Below, piece by piece: positions 1-7,275 of a stretch of DNA of 9,407 nucleotides. The DNA is from Flavobacteriaceae bacterium (lineage in GTDB: Bacteria; Bacteroidota; Bacteroidia; Flavobacteriales; Flavobacteriaceae), in the NCBI GenBank assembly GCA_020347545.1, contig CP070731.1, positions 2,264,509-2,273,915 of the forward strand, given 5' to 3'. The notes under the pieces are model-generated. The model ran no database searches. It saw only the letters and a list, made by a program, of their open reading frames with translations, and was not told the DNA's origin. Made by a program: the position numbers and the translations under genes. Every line of letters begins with the position of its first letter. Positions within the stretch are counted from its first letter, which is position 1.

Positions 1-2766
1 CTCCCTGATGAAGAATTAAGTATCCGGGTAAGAGGTGTAGCAACATCAACGAGCAATACCTCCATGGATGTCACAGTAAACAATCAGGCCCTGATGTCAT
101 TGAGCTATACGGCTGTTTCAAACAACAACATCACAAAAGCTTCTTCAGATGACAGAAGAGCCTTTAAAGCCATAAACAGCGATCAGATCGAGATTGGCAT
201 CAATTATAACAATTCGGGAAATCCTTCATCAAGAGCTTATCTGGATTTCATTGAAGTTATCGGAAAATGTGAACTCGTTGCTAGGGGACGTCAATTCACA
301 TTTCGAAATTCAGAAGCTTCTGATCCGGGAAGCATCTTTGAGTATATCGTATCAGACGCCTCAAATGTATCTCAGGTCTGGGATCTGAGCGACCCGTTAA
401 ATCCCAAGAATATCGAAAATCAGGATTCTGGGAACAATTTTATGTTCAAAACAGAGGGACATAAGGGTTATTTCGTTGTCCATGGAACGGAAGATTATTA
501 CGCTCCGGAAGTAATTGATAACAATGCAGTTCCCAATCAGAATCTTCATGGTCTCAAGGATTTGGATTATATCGTGATCGCTCCCGAATATCTCAAATCT
601 GAAGCTGAAAGACTCACAGCGTATCACAGCGAGGTATCAGGTTTTAATGCCCTCGTTGTTGATTTAAATGAGATTTACAATGAATTCGGATCCGGTTCCC
701 CAGATTTGACCGCAATTCGTGATTTCATTCGCTTTTTATATCTGAATGCTTCTAGTAATGAGGACAGGATCAGGTATGTTTGCCTTTTCGGAGATGCTTC
801 ATTTGATTTTAAGGACAGAATAACTGACAATAATAATATTGTACCGGCATTTCAATCTTATGAGAGTTTCAATCTGGCGACTGCTTATGTGACTGATGAT
901 TATTTTGGCATGATGGATCCGACAGAAGGCGAACTCAGGAGTTCAGATATACAGGATGTTGCAATGGGAAGGTTTCCTGTATCCACTCTAAAGGAAGCGA
1001 GAGATCTTGTAGACAAAACCCTAAGCTATTACGCCACGGAATCACTCGGGAACTGGAGGAACAAATTGACCTTTATAGCCGATGACCCGGATAACTCCGG
1101 TGAGTTTGTTCTTCAAAAGGCACTGGATCTGATTACGGAAGAAATAGAAGAAAAAAAACCATCCTTTAATATAAAAAAGATTTATGCAGATGCCCATCAG
1201 CAGGAATCAACTGCGGGCGGCGAAAGATATCCAACGGTGAATGAAGCAATAAATAATACCTTTGAAACAGGAACTCTTATGATCGATTACTTCGGACATG
1301 GAGGAGTTAACGGCTGGGCGGAAGAAAGAATTTTGGAAGTGCCTCAAATTCAAAGTTGGAATAATTCCGAAACGCTTCCCCTGTTGATAACCGTGACCTG
1401 TGAATTCGCCAGGTTTGATAATCCCATAAGGCCAACCGCAGGCGAATACACCTTATGGAATCCACGCGGTGGCGCCTCACACCTGATCTCAACGACCCGC
1501 GAAATTTTTATCAGTGTTGGAGAGGTTTTTAACCGCAACCTGATCAAAAACCTACTTGGTTTTGAAGGTCAGGATTACAGTATCTCAGAGGCCTTGATGT
1601 ACACCAAACACGAATCCTTTACTTCCCAGCGTTTTTTTGTGTATAGTTTTGGTGATCCGGCAATGAAAATGGCTCAGGTAAAACCTAACATCGAGATAAC
1701 AAAAATGAACGGTATAGATCTTAGTGAGAAACGGGATACTTTAAAAGCCCTTTCGAGAATTCAGATCGAGGGAAGAGTTACAGATGAAAACAATCAACCT
1801 TTAAATGACTTTAACGGAACCCTGAGCGCCACTATTTATGACAAACCCCTGAACAAAACCACCCTTGACAACGATAATCTTGGAAAAAAGATGCCATTCA
1901 CTGCCATCGAGAGCAAAATATTCAGTGGCCGGTCCTCAGTAAATAGCGGGAAGTTTGTGCTTGATTTTATCGTACCCAAAGATATTCGAATCGCCTATGG
2001 CAATGCCAAGATAAGCTTGTACTCGGAAAATAATTTTTCCGACCGAAACGGTGCTGACCTGAGCATTACTATTGGAGGAATTGATGAAAATGCACCCGAA
2101 GATTCTCAGGGACCCGACATCAGGCTTTTTATGAATGACGAATCCTTCGTGGACGGTGGTAATACCAGCGAGTCTCCGGTCCTTTACGCCATTCTTGAGG
2201 ATGAATCAGGAATCAATACTTCAATAACTGCTGTCGACCACGATATTATTGCGATCCTGGATGATGACAATAATAATCCGTATGTGCTGAATGACTATTA
2301 TGAAACGGAGTTGGACAACTTTCAAAAAGGTAAAGTAAAGTTCCCTTTCAGAGATTTAGAACCCGGATTGCACACAATTAAATTTAAATGTTGGGATACA
2401 TACAATAATCCATCAGAATCAACGTTAAGTTTTATTGTAGTCAATGACAATGACTTAATATTAAGTAATGTATTGAATTATCCGAATCCGTTCATTAATT
2501 ATACCGAATTTTGGTTTAATCACAACAAACCAAACGAACCTTTAGACGTTCAGGTACAAATTTTTACGGTTTCAGGTAAACTCATAAAAACCCTTCACCG
2601 ATCTGTGCAATCAGACGGACTTCTCTCCAGAGATTTATCCTGGGATGGTCTTGATGATTTCGGCAACAAAATTGGTAAGGGCGTTTATGTATACAAGCTT
2701 CATGTTAGATCTCAAATCACGACGGCGCAAGCCGAAAAATTTGAAAAACTTGTCATTTTACAATAA
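1..2766 (+). CDS. porU: T9SS C-terminal signal peptidase / sortase PorU, 3' part (5' end outside window)
   Basis: PorU is the surface cysteine protease of the type IX secretion system. It removes the C-terminal sorting domain (CTD) of secreted cargo and, in species that do so, attaches the cargo to a surface lipopolysaccharide. The frame is open from base 1, so the first in-window ATG (64) is internal; 921 codons are visible and probably about 350 N-terminal residues are missing. Counting codons from base 1, the gingipain-like C25 peptidase domain runs from about 188 to 560. It has the catalytic His at 433 (in FGHGG) and Cys at 467 (in TCEFARFD), 34 residues apart, much like gingipains. A conserved FGDASFDF segment and a closing FGDPAMKM lie in the same domain. 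Codons 825-921 form an FlgD-like, T9SS CTD-type tail beginning LNYPNPF, with GKGVYVYKL near its end; PorU itself carries such a domain. porV follows 37 bases later. In Flavobacterium gldJ lies just upstream, so I expect it left of the window. Confidence 0.95.
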   Translation, partial: LPDEELSIRVRGVATSTSNTSMDVTVNNQALMSLSYTAVSNNNITKASSDDRRAFKAINSDQIEIGINYNNSGNPSSRAYLDFIEVIGKCELVARGRQFTFRNSEASDPGSIFEYIVSDASNVSQVWDLSDPLNPKNIENQDSGNNFMFKTEGHKGYFVVHGTEDYYAPEVIDNNAVPNQNLHGLKDLDYIVIAPEYLKSEAERLTAYHSEVSGFNALVVDLNEIYNEFGSGSPDLTAIRDFIRFLYLNASSNEDRIRYVCLFGDASFDFKDRITDNNNIVPAFQSYESFNLATAYVTDDYFGMMDPTEGELRSSDIQDVAMGRFPVSTLKEARDLVDKTLSYYATESLGNWRNKLTFIADDPDNSGEFVLQKALDLITEEIEEKKPSFNIKKIYADAHQQESTAGGERYPTVNEAINNTFETGTLMIDYFGHGGVNGWAEERILEVPQIQSWNNSETLPLLITVTCEFARFDNPIRPTAGEYTLWNPRGGASHLISTTREIFISVGEVFNRNLIKNLLGFEGQDYSISEALMYTKHESFTSQRFFVYSFGDPAMKMAQVKPNIEITKMNGIDLSEKRDTLKALSRIQIEGRVTDENNQPLNDFNGTLSATIYDKPLNKTTLDNDNLGKKMPFTAIESKIFSGRSSVNSGKFVLDFIVPKDIRIAYGNAKISLYSENNFSDRNGADLSITIGGIDENAPEDSQGPDIRLFMNDESFVDGGNTSESPVLYAILEDESGINTSITAVDHDIIAILDDDNNNPYVLNDYYETELDNFQKGKVKFPFRDLEPGLHTIKFKCWDTYNNPSESTLSFIVVNDNDLILSNVLNYPNPFINYTEFWFNHNKPNEPLDVQVQIFTVSGKLIKTLHRSVQSDGLLSRDLSWDGLDDFGNKIGKGVYVYKLHVRSQITTAQAEKFEKLVILQ

Positions 2767-2803
2767 CAATTTAGATCTAAATCCCTAAAATCAAAATCAT
2801 TAG

Positions 2804-3949
2804 ATGAAAAAAATTAGTCTAATTGCCATCGCCACTTTTCTAGGACTATTCAGTTCTTACGCTCAAGACGACGTAAATCCAATTACAACTGCAGCCCCAT
2901 TTTTATTGATAGCCCCTGATGCTCGTGCCGGAGGACTGGCTGATATGGGAGGTGCTACCTCTGCGGATGCAAGTTCACTGCATTACAATGCAGCCAAATA
3001 TGCATTTTCAGAATCACAGTGGCAAATAGGACTTAATTATACCCCCTGGCTTCGTAACCTGACAAATGATGTGAGTTTAACGAGTCTTTTTGTATCCAAC
3101 AAAATAAATGAAAGAAGCGCATGGGCGACGAGCCTTACCTATTTTTCACTGGGATCCATAGAATTAACAGATGGTTCAGGAATTTCCCTGGGATCCGAAA
3201 ACCCAAACGAATTTGCCATTGATGGAGCTTATTCACTAAAGCTTAGTGAAGTAATTTCCATGGCGGTTGGTTTGCGTTTTATTCATTCCGATCTGGCCGT
3301 TAGGGTTGATAATTCAGAAATTCAAACCGTCAACACATTTGCGGTTGACGTTTCCATGTTTTACCAAAGTGAGGAGAAAAATTACAACAATTTTAATGGA
3401 AGATGGAGAGCCGGTGTGAATATATCGAACATTGGGCCAAAAGTAGAGCTGGTTCTGGGAGGTGATGAGAGTTTTATCCCAACCAATTTAAAGATGGCAG
3501 GTGGATTTGATTTTATCCTGGATAACTCAAATACGATTACCGCCAACCTGGAATTGAACAAGTTATTGGTTCCTACCCCACCGATTCGTGACAATGCCAC
3601 GGGAGAAATCATTGCGGGAAGAGATGACAATGTGAATTTTCTTACAGGTATGGTGCAATCCTGGTATGATGCCCCAAGAGGATTTGAGGAGGAAATGGAA
3701 GAATTTATCTGGGCGGTCAGCGGGGAATATCTCTACAATGAGGTATTTTCTGTAAGGGCAGGATATTTTCACGAATCTGCCAACAAGGGGAACCGACAGT
3801 TCTTCACACTTGGAACAGGATTCAAGTTTCGAAGTACTACGCTTGATGTTTCTTATTTGATCAATGCTTCTGACGTCAATAATCCTTTGGAAAGTACCTT
3901 GAGATTTTCATTGACAATAAACCTGGGTGATTCCTACGCTTATTTCTAG
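2804..3949 (+). CDS. porV: T9SS outer-membrane shuttle protein PorV (LptO)
   Basis: PorV is a FadL/OmpP1-family outer-membrane beta-barrel. It collects CTD-bearing cargo from the SprA (Sov) translocon and carries it to the PorU-containing attachment complex. The 381-residue product begins with a clear signal peptide (MKKISLIAIATFLGLFSSYA, cleavage predicted after Ala20). The PorV N-terminal signature follows at residues 32-50 (PFLLIAPDARAGGLADMGG) and is followed by HYNAAKYAF, where many homologues have NPAKY. The rest alternates short amphipathic strands and polar loops, and the protein ends in Phe, as outer-membrane barrels usually do. The length is normal for the family. It sits 37 bases after porU with no visible promoter or terminator between them, so co-transcription is likely. 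No Shine-Dalgarno is visible; the leader is A-rich, as is usual in Bacteroidota. Confidence 0.95.
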   Translation: MKKISLIAIATFLGLFSSYAQDDVNPITTAAPFLLIAPDARAGGLADMGGATSADASSLHYNAAKYAFSESQWQIGLNYTPWLRNLTNDVSLTSLFVSNKINERSAWATSLTYFSLGSIELTDGSGISLGSENPNEFAIDGAYSLKLSEVISMAVGLRFIHSDLAVRVDNSEIQTVNTFAVDVSMFYQSEEKNYNNFNGRWRAGVNISNIGPKVELVLGGDESFIPTNLKMAGGFDFILDNSNTITANLELNKLLVPTPPIRDNATGEIIAGRDDNVNFLTGMVQSWYDAPRGFEEEMEEFIWAVSGEYLYNEVFSVRAGYFHESANKGNRQFFTLGTGFKFRSTTLDVSYLINASDVNNPLESTLRFSLTINLGDSYAYF

Positions 3950-3995
3950 AAAATCATTTATACGTATGTCTTTTTTTGGCGCCTAATCAGTTTAC

Positions 3996-4026
3996 TTGAA
4001 TTTTAGGCCTGAATAAGCTATATTTA
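3996..4026 (+). promoter_or_regulatory. Candidate Bacteroidota promoter for cdd and the globin gene
   Basis: TTG at 3996-3998 is followed, after a 20-base spacer, by TATATTTA at 4019-4026. The latter matches the Bacteroidota -7 consensus TAnnTTTG in all but the last base. Initiation would fall near 4032, giving a leader of roughly 26 bases before the cdd ATG. It lies in the 108-base porV-cdd gap, where I see no convincing terminator, so read-through from porV remains possible. Confidence 0.4.
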
Positions 4027-4057
4027 TTGAAACTAATTTGGCTACCCAAAAAAAGCT

Positions 4058-4543
4058 ATGCATGATCATAAAATAACAGCCGATTTCACGATCTTCGAAA
4101 GTGCGGATGAACTGTCTTCAATTCAGAAAGAACTATTGCTTAAAGCGATTGAAATAAGGGATCAAGCCTATGCACCCTATTCTCAGTTTAGTGTGGGTGC
4201 TGCTGTTTTGATGCAAAATGGTGAAATCTTTACAGGCAACAATCAGGAAAATGCAGCCTACCCCTCGGGAATTTGTGCTGAAAGAGTAGCTATTTGGACG
4301 GCAATGGCCTCCCTTCCCAATGGAAGGATAAAGAAGCTATTTATTTCAGCAAAGTCAAATAAAACAGTGGTTGACCGTCCCGTAGCGCCATGCGGAGCAT
4401 GCAGGCAAGCCATTGCGGAGTATGAAACCAAGCAAAAAGAGAATATAGAAATTTTCTTTACAGGGGAAAAAGGTAAAATCGTTAAATCAAACTCGATAAA
4501 AGACCTGTTGCCCTGGATGTTTGATAATTCCATGTTATCCTGA
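4058..4543 (+). CDS. cdd: Cytidine deaminase
   Basis: This zinc hydrolase deaminates cytidine and deoxycytidine to uridine and deoxyuridine in pyrimidine salvage in the cytoplasm. The 161-residue protein has the full family signature: the nucleoside-binding segment GNNQENAAYPSG (60-71), CAE at 73-75 with zinc ligand Cys73 and proton-shuttling Glu75, and PCGACRQ at 111-117 with zinc ligands Cys112 and Cys115. YAPYSQFSVGAAVL (38-51) is the typical N-terminal core. The three Cys ligands point to the homotetrameric class. The length is slightly above the roughly 130 residues of the smallest members, because of a short N-terminal extension before the core. The stop codon overlaps the next gene's ATG (TGATG). 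In Flavobacterium relatives cdd also follows porV, so its position is conserved rather than a sign of function in secretion. Confidence 0.96.
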   Translation: MHDHKITADFTIFESADELSSIQKELLLKAIEIRDQAYAPYSQFSVGAAVLMQNGEIFTGNNQENAAYPSGICAERVAIWTAMASLPNGRIKKLFISAKSNKTVVDRPVAPCGACRQAIAEYETKQKENIEIFFTGEKGKIVKSNSIKDLLPWMFDNSMLS

Positions 4544-4917
4544 TGAGCGATATAGAATCAAGAGAAGATCTGTTAGCTATAGTTACCGATTTTTATGGGT
4601 TTCTTTTCCAAAGCAAGGTGCTTCACCACTTTTTTTTGAAGTTCAAAGATTCGGATTCCTTGGATGCACATTTGCAAACTCTTGTCGATTTTTGGGATAA
4701 TACCCTTTTCTATTCGGGCACATATACTAAAAACGCAATGAGACCCCATTTCGCCATAAACGAAATCACTCTGATACAGCCGGAGCATTTTAAGGAATGG
4801 ATCTTACTTTTTAATAAAGCAGTAGATGCCAAATTCAAGGGAGCAAATGCTGAAACCATAAAAAACAGAGCATTATCAATAGCAACAGTTATGGAATTAA
4901 AACTTTCACAGCTATAG
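4543..4917 (+). CDS. Group III truncated haemoglobin
   Basis: This is a small haem-binding globin of the 2-on-2 fold, group III (trHbP type), predicted to be cytoplasmic. From memory I aligned it to the Campylobacter jejuni Ctb globin. The key positions fall in register: Tyr18 (B10, in FYGFLF), His43 (E7) followed by DFW at 49-51, proximal haem ligand His69 (in RPHFAI), and Trp86 (G8, in HFKEWILLF). The 124-residue length is normal. Group III globins bind O2, CO and NO, and a role in NO or oxygen chemistry is known only for a few. The ATG shares its A with the cdd TGA stop, so translation is probably coupled to cdd. The fixed overlap and a matching N-terminal helix (REDLLAIVTDFYGFLF) support this start. 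Physiological function is unknown. Confidence 0.9.
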   Translation: MSDIESREDLLAIVTDFYGFLFQSKVLHHFFLKFKDSDSLDAHLQTLVDFWDNTLFYSGTYTKNAMRPHFAINEITLIQPEHFKEWILLFNKAVDAKFKGANAETIKNRALSIATVMELKLSQL

Positions 4918-4940
4918 TTTTTGAAAGTTTAGCCTGCATT

Positions 4941-4958
4941 TATTATGCATGCATAATA
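4941..4958 (+). promoter_or_regulatory. 18-bp perfect palindrome, candidate operator upstream of the ketoacyl synthase III gene
   Basis: TATTATGCATGCATAATA reads identically on both strands over 18 bases; the next outward pair does not match. It ends 8 bases before the TATCTTTG -7 element, so it covers the -33 region and part of the spacer, where a dimeric regulator could act. No recognisable TTG -33 element lies at the expected spacing, which would fit an activator-dependent promoter. It has no GC-rich stem or following T-run, so it is not a terminator. The cognate regulator is unknown. Confidence 0.5.
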
Positions 4959-4966
4959 TGTTTTCA

Positions 4967-4974
4967 TATCTTTG
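4967..4974 (+). promoter_or_regulatory. Bacteroidota -7 promoter element for the ketoacyl synthase III gene
   Basis: TATCTTTG is an exact match to the -7 consensus TAnnTTTG used by the primary sigma factor of Bacteroidota. Transcription would start near 4980, leaving a leader of about 26 bases before the ATG at 5006. The upstream -33 TTG is missing or degenerate, and the region holds the 18-bp palindrome instead. Confidence 0.55.
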
Positions 4975-5005
4975 AGGCAAAATAGCCTTTTTAAACCACA
5001 TCAAT

Positions 5006-6067
5006 ATGGGCACCATCATAACAGGTACCGGCAGTTATATTCCAGATTTAGTAAAACCCAATGAACATTTTATGTCGAATGAGTTTTATGCGGATAACAA
5101 AGATCCTTTAACAGACAATAATGAAGTAATTATCAGAAAATTCAAGGATATAACCGGCATTGAGGAAAGAAGGTATTTATCTAAGGAGCTCAGCAGCAGT
5201 GATGCGGCAGCAATAGCTGGAAGAAAAGCAATAGATGCAGCCGGAATCGATCCTGAATCTATCGATCAGATCATTGTGGCCCATAATTTTGGAAACTTGT
5301 TACATGGATCAAACCAGTCCGATATGCTACCCAGTATTGGTTCCAAGGTGAAACATTTACTGGCAATTGACAATCCTAATTGTGTAGCTTATGACGTTAT
5401 TTTCGGATGTCCGGGATGGGTTCAAGGAATGATTCAGGCAGATATTTTCATAAAAGCAGGAATGGCGCAAAGGTGCCTGGTGATCGGTTCTGAAACTCTT
5501 TCTCGAATCATAGACCCACATGACCGAGACTCCATGATCTATTCGGATGGTGCCGGAGCATGCCTCATAGAGAAAAATGAAGATCAAGACAAGGGAATCT
5601 TAAGTCACGCCAGTCAGACCTATACCACGGATGAATCGCATTATATCTATTTTGGAGAATCCAACAAGCCGGATAGTAACGGAAAAGCACGGTTTCTTAA
5701 AATGCACGGAAGAAAAATCTATGAATTTGCGCTGAATAAAGTCCCGGCTGCTATGAAGACGGTGCTGGACGAATCCGGGCTTCCAATAGAAAAAATCAAA
5801 AAAATTCTTATTCATCAGGCGAATGAAAAAATGGATGAGGCCATAATAAAAAGGTTTTATAGACTTTTTAAAAAGCCCGTACCCAAAGGAATTATGCCAA
5901 TGAGTATCAATAAATTAGGAAATAGCTCAGTTGCTACTGTACCCACCTTGCTGGATCTTATTTTGCATGGGAACCTTGAAGATCATAAAATCGATAAAGG
6001 TGACGCTGTTATTCTTGCTTCAGTCGGAGCCGGAATGAATATTAACGCCATAATTTATCAGTTTTAA
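5006..6067 (+). CDS. 3-oxoacyl-ACP synthase III family protein (FabH-like ketoacyl synthase)
   Basis: This is a thiolase-fold condensing enzyme of the KAS III type. Members decarboxylatively condense malonyl-ACP with an acyl-CoA or acyl-ACP starter. The complete catalytic triad is present: Cys135 (in VIFGCPGW), His270 (in ILIHQANE) and Asn306 (in KLGNSSVATVP). The spacing resembles E. coli FabH (Cys112-His244-Asn274). Other landmarks are an N-terminal IITGTGSYIP, ITGIEERRY at about 49-57, and a C-terminal ASVGAGMNINAI in the usual GxGxxxxA-like position. At 353 residues it is longer than housekeeping FabH (about 320). I recognise it as a conserved flavobacterial paralogue whose substrate is not known to me. 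No acyl carrier protein, reductase, dehydratase or pigment gene lies nearby, so it appears to be a one-gene transcription unit. I infer a role in fatty-acid initiation or a specialised acyl chain, but not which one. Confidence 0.9.
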   Translation: MGTIITGTGSYIPDLVKPNEHFMSNEFYADNKDPLTDNNEVIIRKFKDITGIEERRYLSKELSSSDAAAIAGRKAIDAAGIDPESIDQIIVAHNFGNLLHGSNQSDMLPSIGSKVKHLLAIDNPNCVAYDVIFGCPGWVQGMIQADIFIKAGMAQRCLVIGSETLSRIIDPHDRDSMIYSDGAGACLIEKNEDQDKGILSHASQTYTTDESHYIYFGESNKPDSNGKARFLKMHGRKIYEFALNKVPAAMKTVLDESGLPIEKIKKILIHQANEKMDEAIIKRFYRLFKKPVPKGIMPMSINKLGNSSVATVPTLLDLILHGNLEDHKIDKGDAVILASVGAGMNINAIIYQF

Positions 6068-6082
6068 ATTCCTTTTAATATG

Positions 6083-6113
6083 TTGCGTAGTTAAGGCGCA
6101 ATTCGTAAAATTG
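6083..6113 (+). promoter_or_regulatory. Weak candidate promoter for the DUF5362-like gene
   Basis: TTG at 6083-6085 and TAAAATTG at 6106-6113 are separated by 20 bases. The second matches TAnnTTTG with one mismatch. A small inverted repeat (GCAATT / AATTGC, 6098-6114, 5-base loop) overlaps the -7 element. Initiation near 6119 would leave a leader of about 24 bases. Confidence 0.35.
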
Positions 6114-6142
6114 CATAATGTTGAATTTTACAAACCCAAGCT

Positions 6143-6553
6143 ATGCAACTAAGTGAAAATGCAAAAAAATATTTATTGGAGGCTTCCAAATGGGCAAATT
6201 TTATAGCCATTTTCGGATTTATCGTAATTGGCTTGCTGGTGATCATGTCTTTCTCGATAAGTGGTATCATGGCAACTTTGCCGGAAGGATCTCTAGGAGG
6301 TTTGTCTCCCAAATTCTTTTCCTTTTTCTACCTGATTGCAGCAGGTATCTATTTTATCCCGGTATTTTTTCTTTTTCAATTCGGACAAAAAACAAAGCAG
6401 GCAATTTTAGAAGATGACCACAATCTGCTGGCCTTTGGTCTAAAAAAACTAAAATCTCACTATAAATTCATAGGAATACTGTTCATTGTACTTACAGTGT
6501 TCTATTTGTTCCTAATTGTTTTTGGGGCATTTGGAGCGTTGTTCCTGGGCTGA
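6143..6553 (+). CDS. DUF5362-like three-helix inner-membrane protein
   Basis: The function is unknown. The 136-residue protein has a charged amphipathic N-terminus (LSENAKKYLLEASKWA). Hydrophobic segments follow at about 18-44, 58-80 and 108-135. The central soluble stretch (81-107) contains FGQKTKQAILEDDHNLLAFGLKKLKSHYKF in outline, a basic and acidic linker in which the FG-K-AI-DD-L pattern is typical of DUF5362 proteins of Bacteroidota as I remember them. There is no signal peptide and no catalytic motif; it is probably a small integral membrane protein of the cytoplasmic membrane. It stands alone behind a weak promoter and ends one base before the stop codon of the convergent pepE. A wholly different membrane family is possible, since the assignment rests on pattern recall and not on a search. 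Confidence 0.75.
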   Translation: MQLSENAKKYLLEASKWANFIAIFGFIVIGLLVIMSFSISGIMATLPEGSLGGLSPKFFSFFYLIAAGIYFIPVFFLFQFGQKTKQAILEDDHNLLAFGLKKLKSHYKFIGILFIVLTVFYLFLIVFGAFGALFLG

Positions 6554-6554
6554 T

Positions 6555-7262
6555 TTAAGGCAACTGACTCAGGTCGAACCCCTGATCAGCTTCAAAAGGT
6601 TCTTCATTTTTTATGAACACTCTCGCGGCATGGGTTCCTTTTAAGATCATTTGGTCTCCCTTTACCGAAATCCAGCTTCCTTCACGCAAACCAATTACTG
6701 TTGTATCGTTAAAGCAGTGAAATTCTTTAATCCTGGTCTCTCTTGTTTCTCCCTTATGCCTGGAATCCGGATCGGGGTCCAGATAGTGCGGATTAATATT
6801 AAAAGGTATCAATCCTAAAGCTTTCAAAGAAAGCGGATGAACAATGGGCATATCGTTTGTTGTATTAACAGTTGGGCCAACGATATTACTCCCCGCGCTG
6901 GTACCCAGATAGGGAACCCCCTTACGAAGTACTTCGGCAAGTGGTTCAATCAGGTTTTTTTTCTGCAGCTCATTGATCAGAACAAAGGTATTGCCTCCTC
7001 CTGTAAAGATCCCTTCGGCCTCCTCTACTGCCTTGATCTGATCTTCGAATTCATGAAGCCCTTTCACCTCTATTTTCAGTTTTTCAAGTCCTTCTCTCAC
7101 ATGATCCGTATAAGCATCATAACTGATACCGCCAGGACGTGCAAAAGGAATAAACAACAAGGTTTGTATCCCTTGAAAGTGTTCTCGTAATTCCTCGAGC
7201 AAATATTCAAGAAAAGAACTTCCGTAAATTGTAGAGGTACTTGCAACAATAAGGTTTTTCAT
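6555..7262 (-). CDS. pepE: Peptidase E (alpha-aspartyl dipeptidase, family S51)
   Basis: PepE is a cytoplasmic serine peptidase that hydrolyses dipeptides with an N-terminal aspartate, helping to recycle Asp-X peptides. The 235-residue product has the expected residues at E. coli numbering plus two: nucleophile Ser122 in GTSAGSN, Asp137 in TTNDMPI and His159 in NPHYLD. The glycine-rich segment FTGGGNTF (86-93) precedes the nucleophile elbow, as in the family, and the class I glutamine-amidotransferase-like fold is evident. The length matches E. coli PepE (about 230). The start (MKNLIVASTST) aligns with the family N-terminus. It is the only gene of its transcription unit, diverging from the exported protein at 7359 and converging on the DUF5362-like gene with one base between the stop codons. 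Confidence 0.95.
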   Translation of the reverse strand: MKNLIVASTSTIYGSSFLEYLLEELREHFQGIQTLLFIPFARPGGISYDAYTDHVREGLEKLKIEVKGLHEFEDQIKAVEEAEGIFTGGGNTFVLINELQKKNLIEPLAEVLRKGVPYLGTSAGSNIVGPTVNTTNDMPIVHPLSLKALGLIPFNINPHYLDPDPDSRHKGETRETRIKEFHCFNDTTVIGLREGSWISVKGDQMILKGTHAARVFIKNEEPFEADQGFDLSQLP

Positions 7263-7275
7263 GTTGATTTTTCTA

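Noticed and set aside
64..66. ATG at 64 as the true start of the first gene
   Set aside because: The frame is open back to base 1 and the encoded residues continue the PorU N-terminal region; the protein is simply cut by the window edge.
1151..1158. A8 tract in porU as a phase-variation site
   Set aside because: The reading frame is intact through it, the codons encode ordinary Glu-Lys residues, and the T8 tract in the globin gene (4630-4637) shows that such runs are common in this AT-rich DNA.
3971..4009. GCCTAA / TTAGGC hairpin with a T7 run in the porV-cdd gap as a terminator
   Set aside because: The T-run lies before the stem on the plus strand, the stem has only 6 pairs with a 16-base loop, and the minus strand would need an A-run there instead. 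It does not fit an intrinsic terminator in either direction.
4054..4068. Second copy of the palindrome-like sequence (CTATGCATGATCATA) at the cdd start
   Set aside because: It is not a perfect palindrome beyond ATGATCAT and is explained by the codons of MHDH, so it is not evidence of a shared operator.
4543..6067. A hidden multi-gene system (defence, secondary metabolite or toxin-antitoxin) in the accessory-looking stretch after cdd
   Set aside because: Each gene has a clear ordinary family, base composition looks uniform, and no transposase, integrase, direct repeats or effector domains are present.
6190..6417. Plus-strand overlapping frame inside the DUF5362-like gene, and the long antisense frames inside porU, porV, cdd, the KAS III gene and pepE, as extra genes
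   Set aside because: Their translations resemble no family, lack promoters, and mirror the codon structure of recognised genes on another frame.
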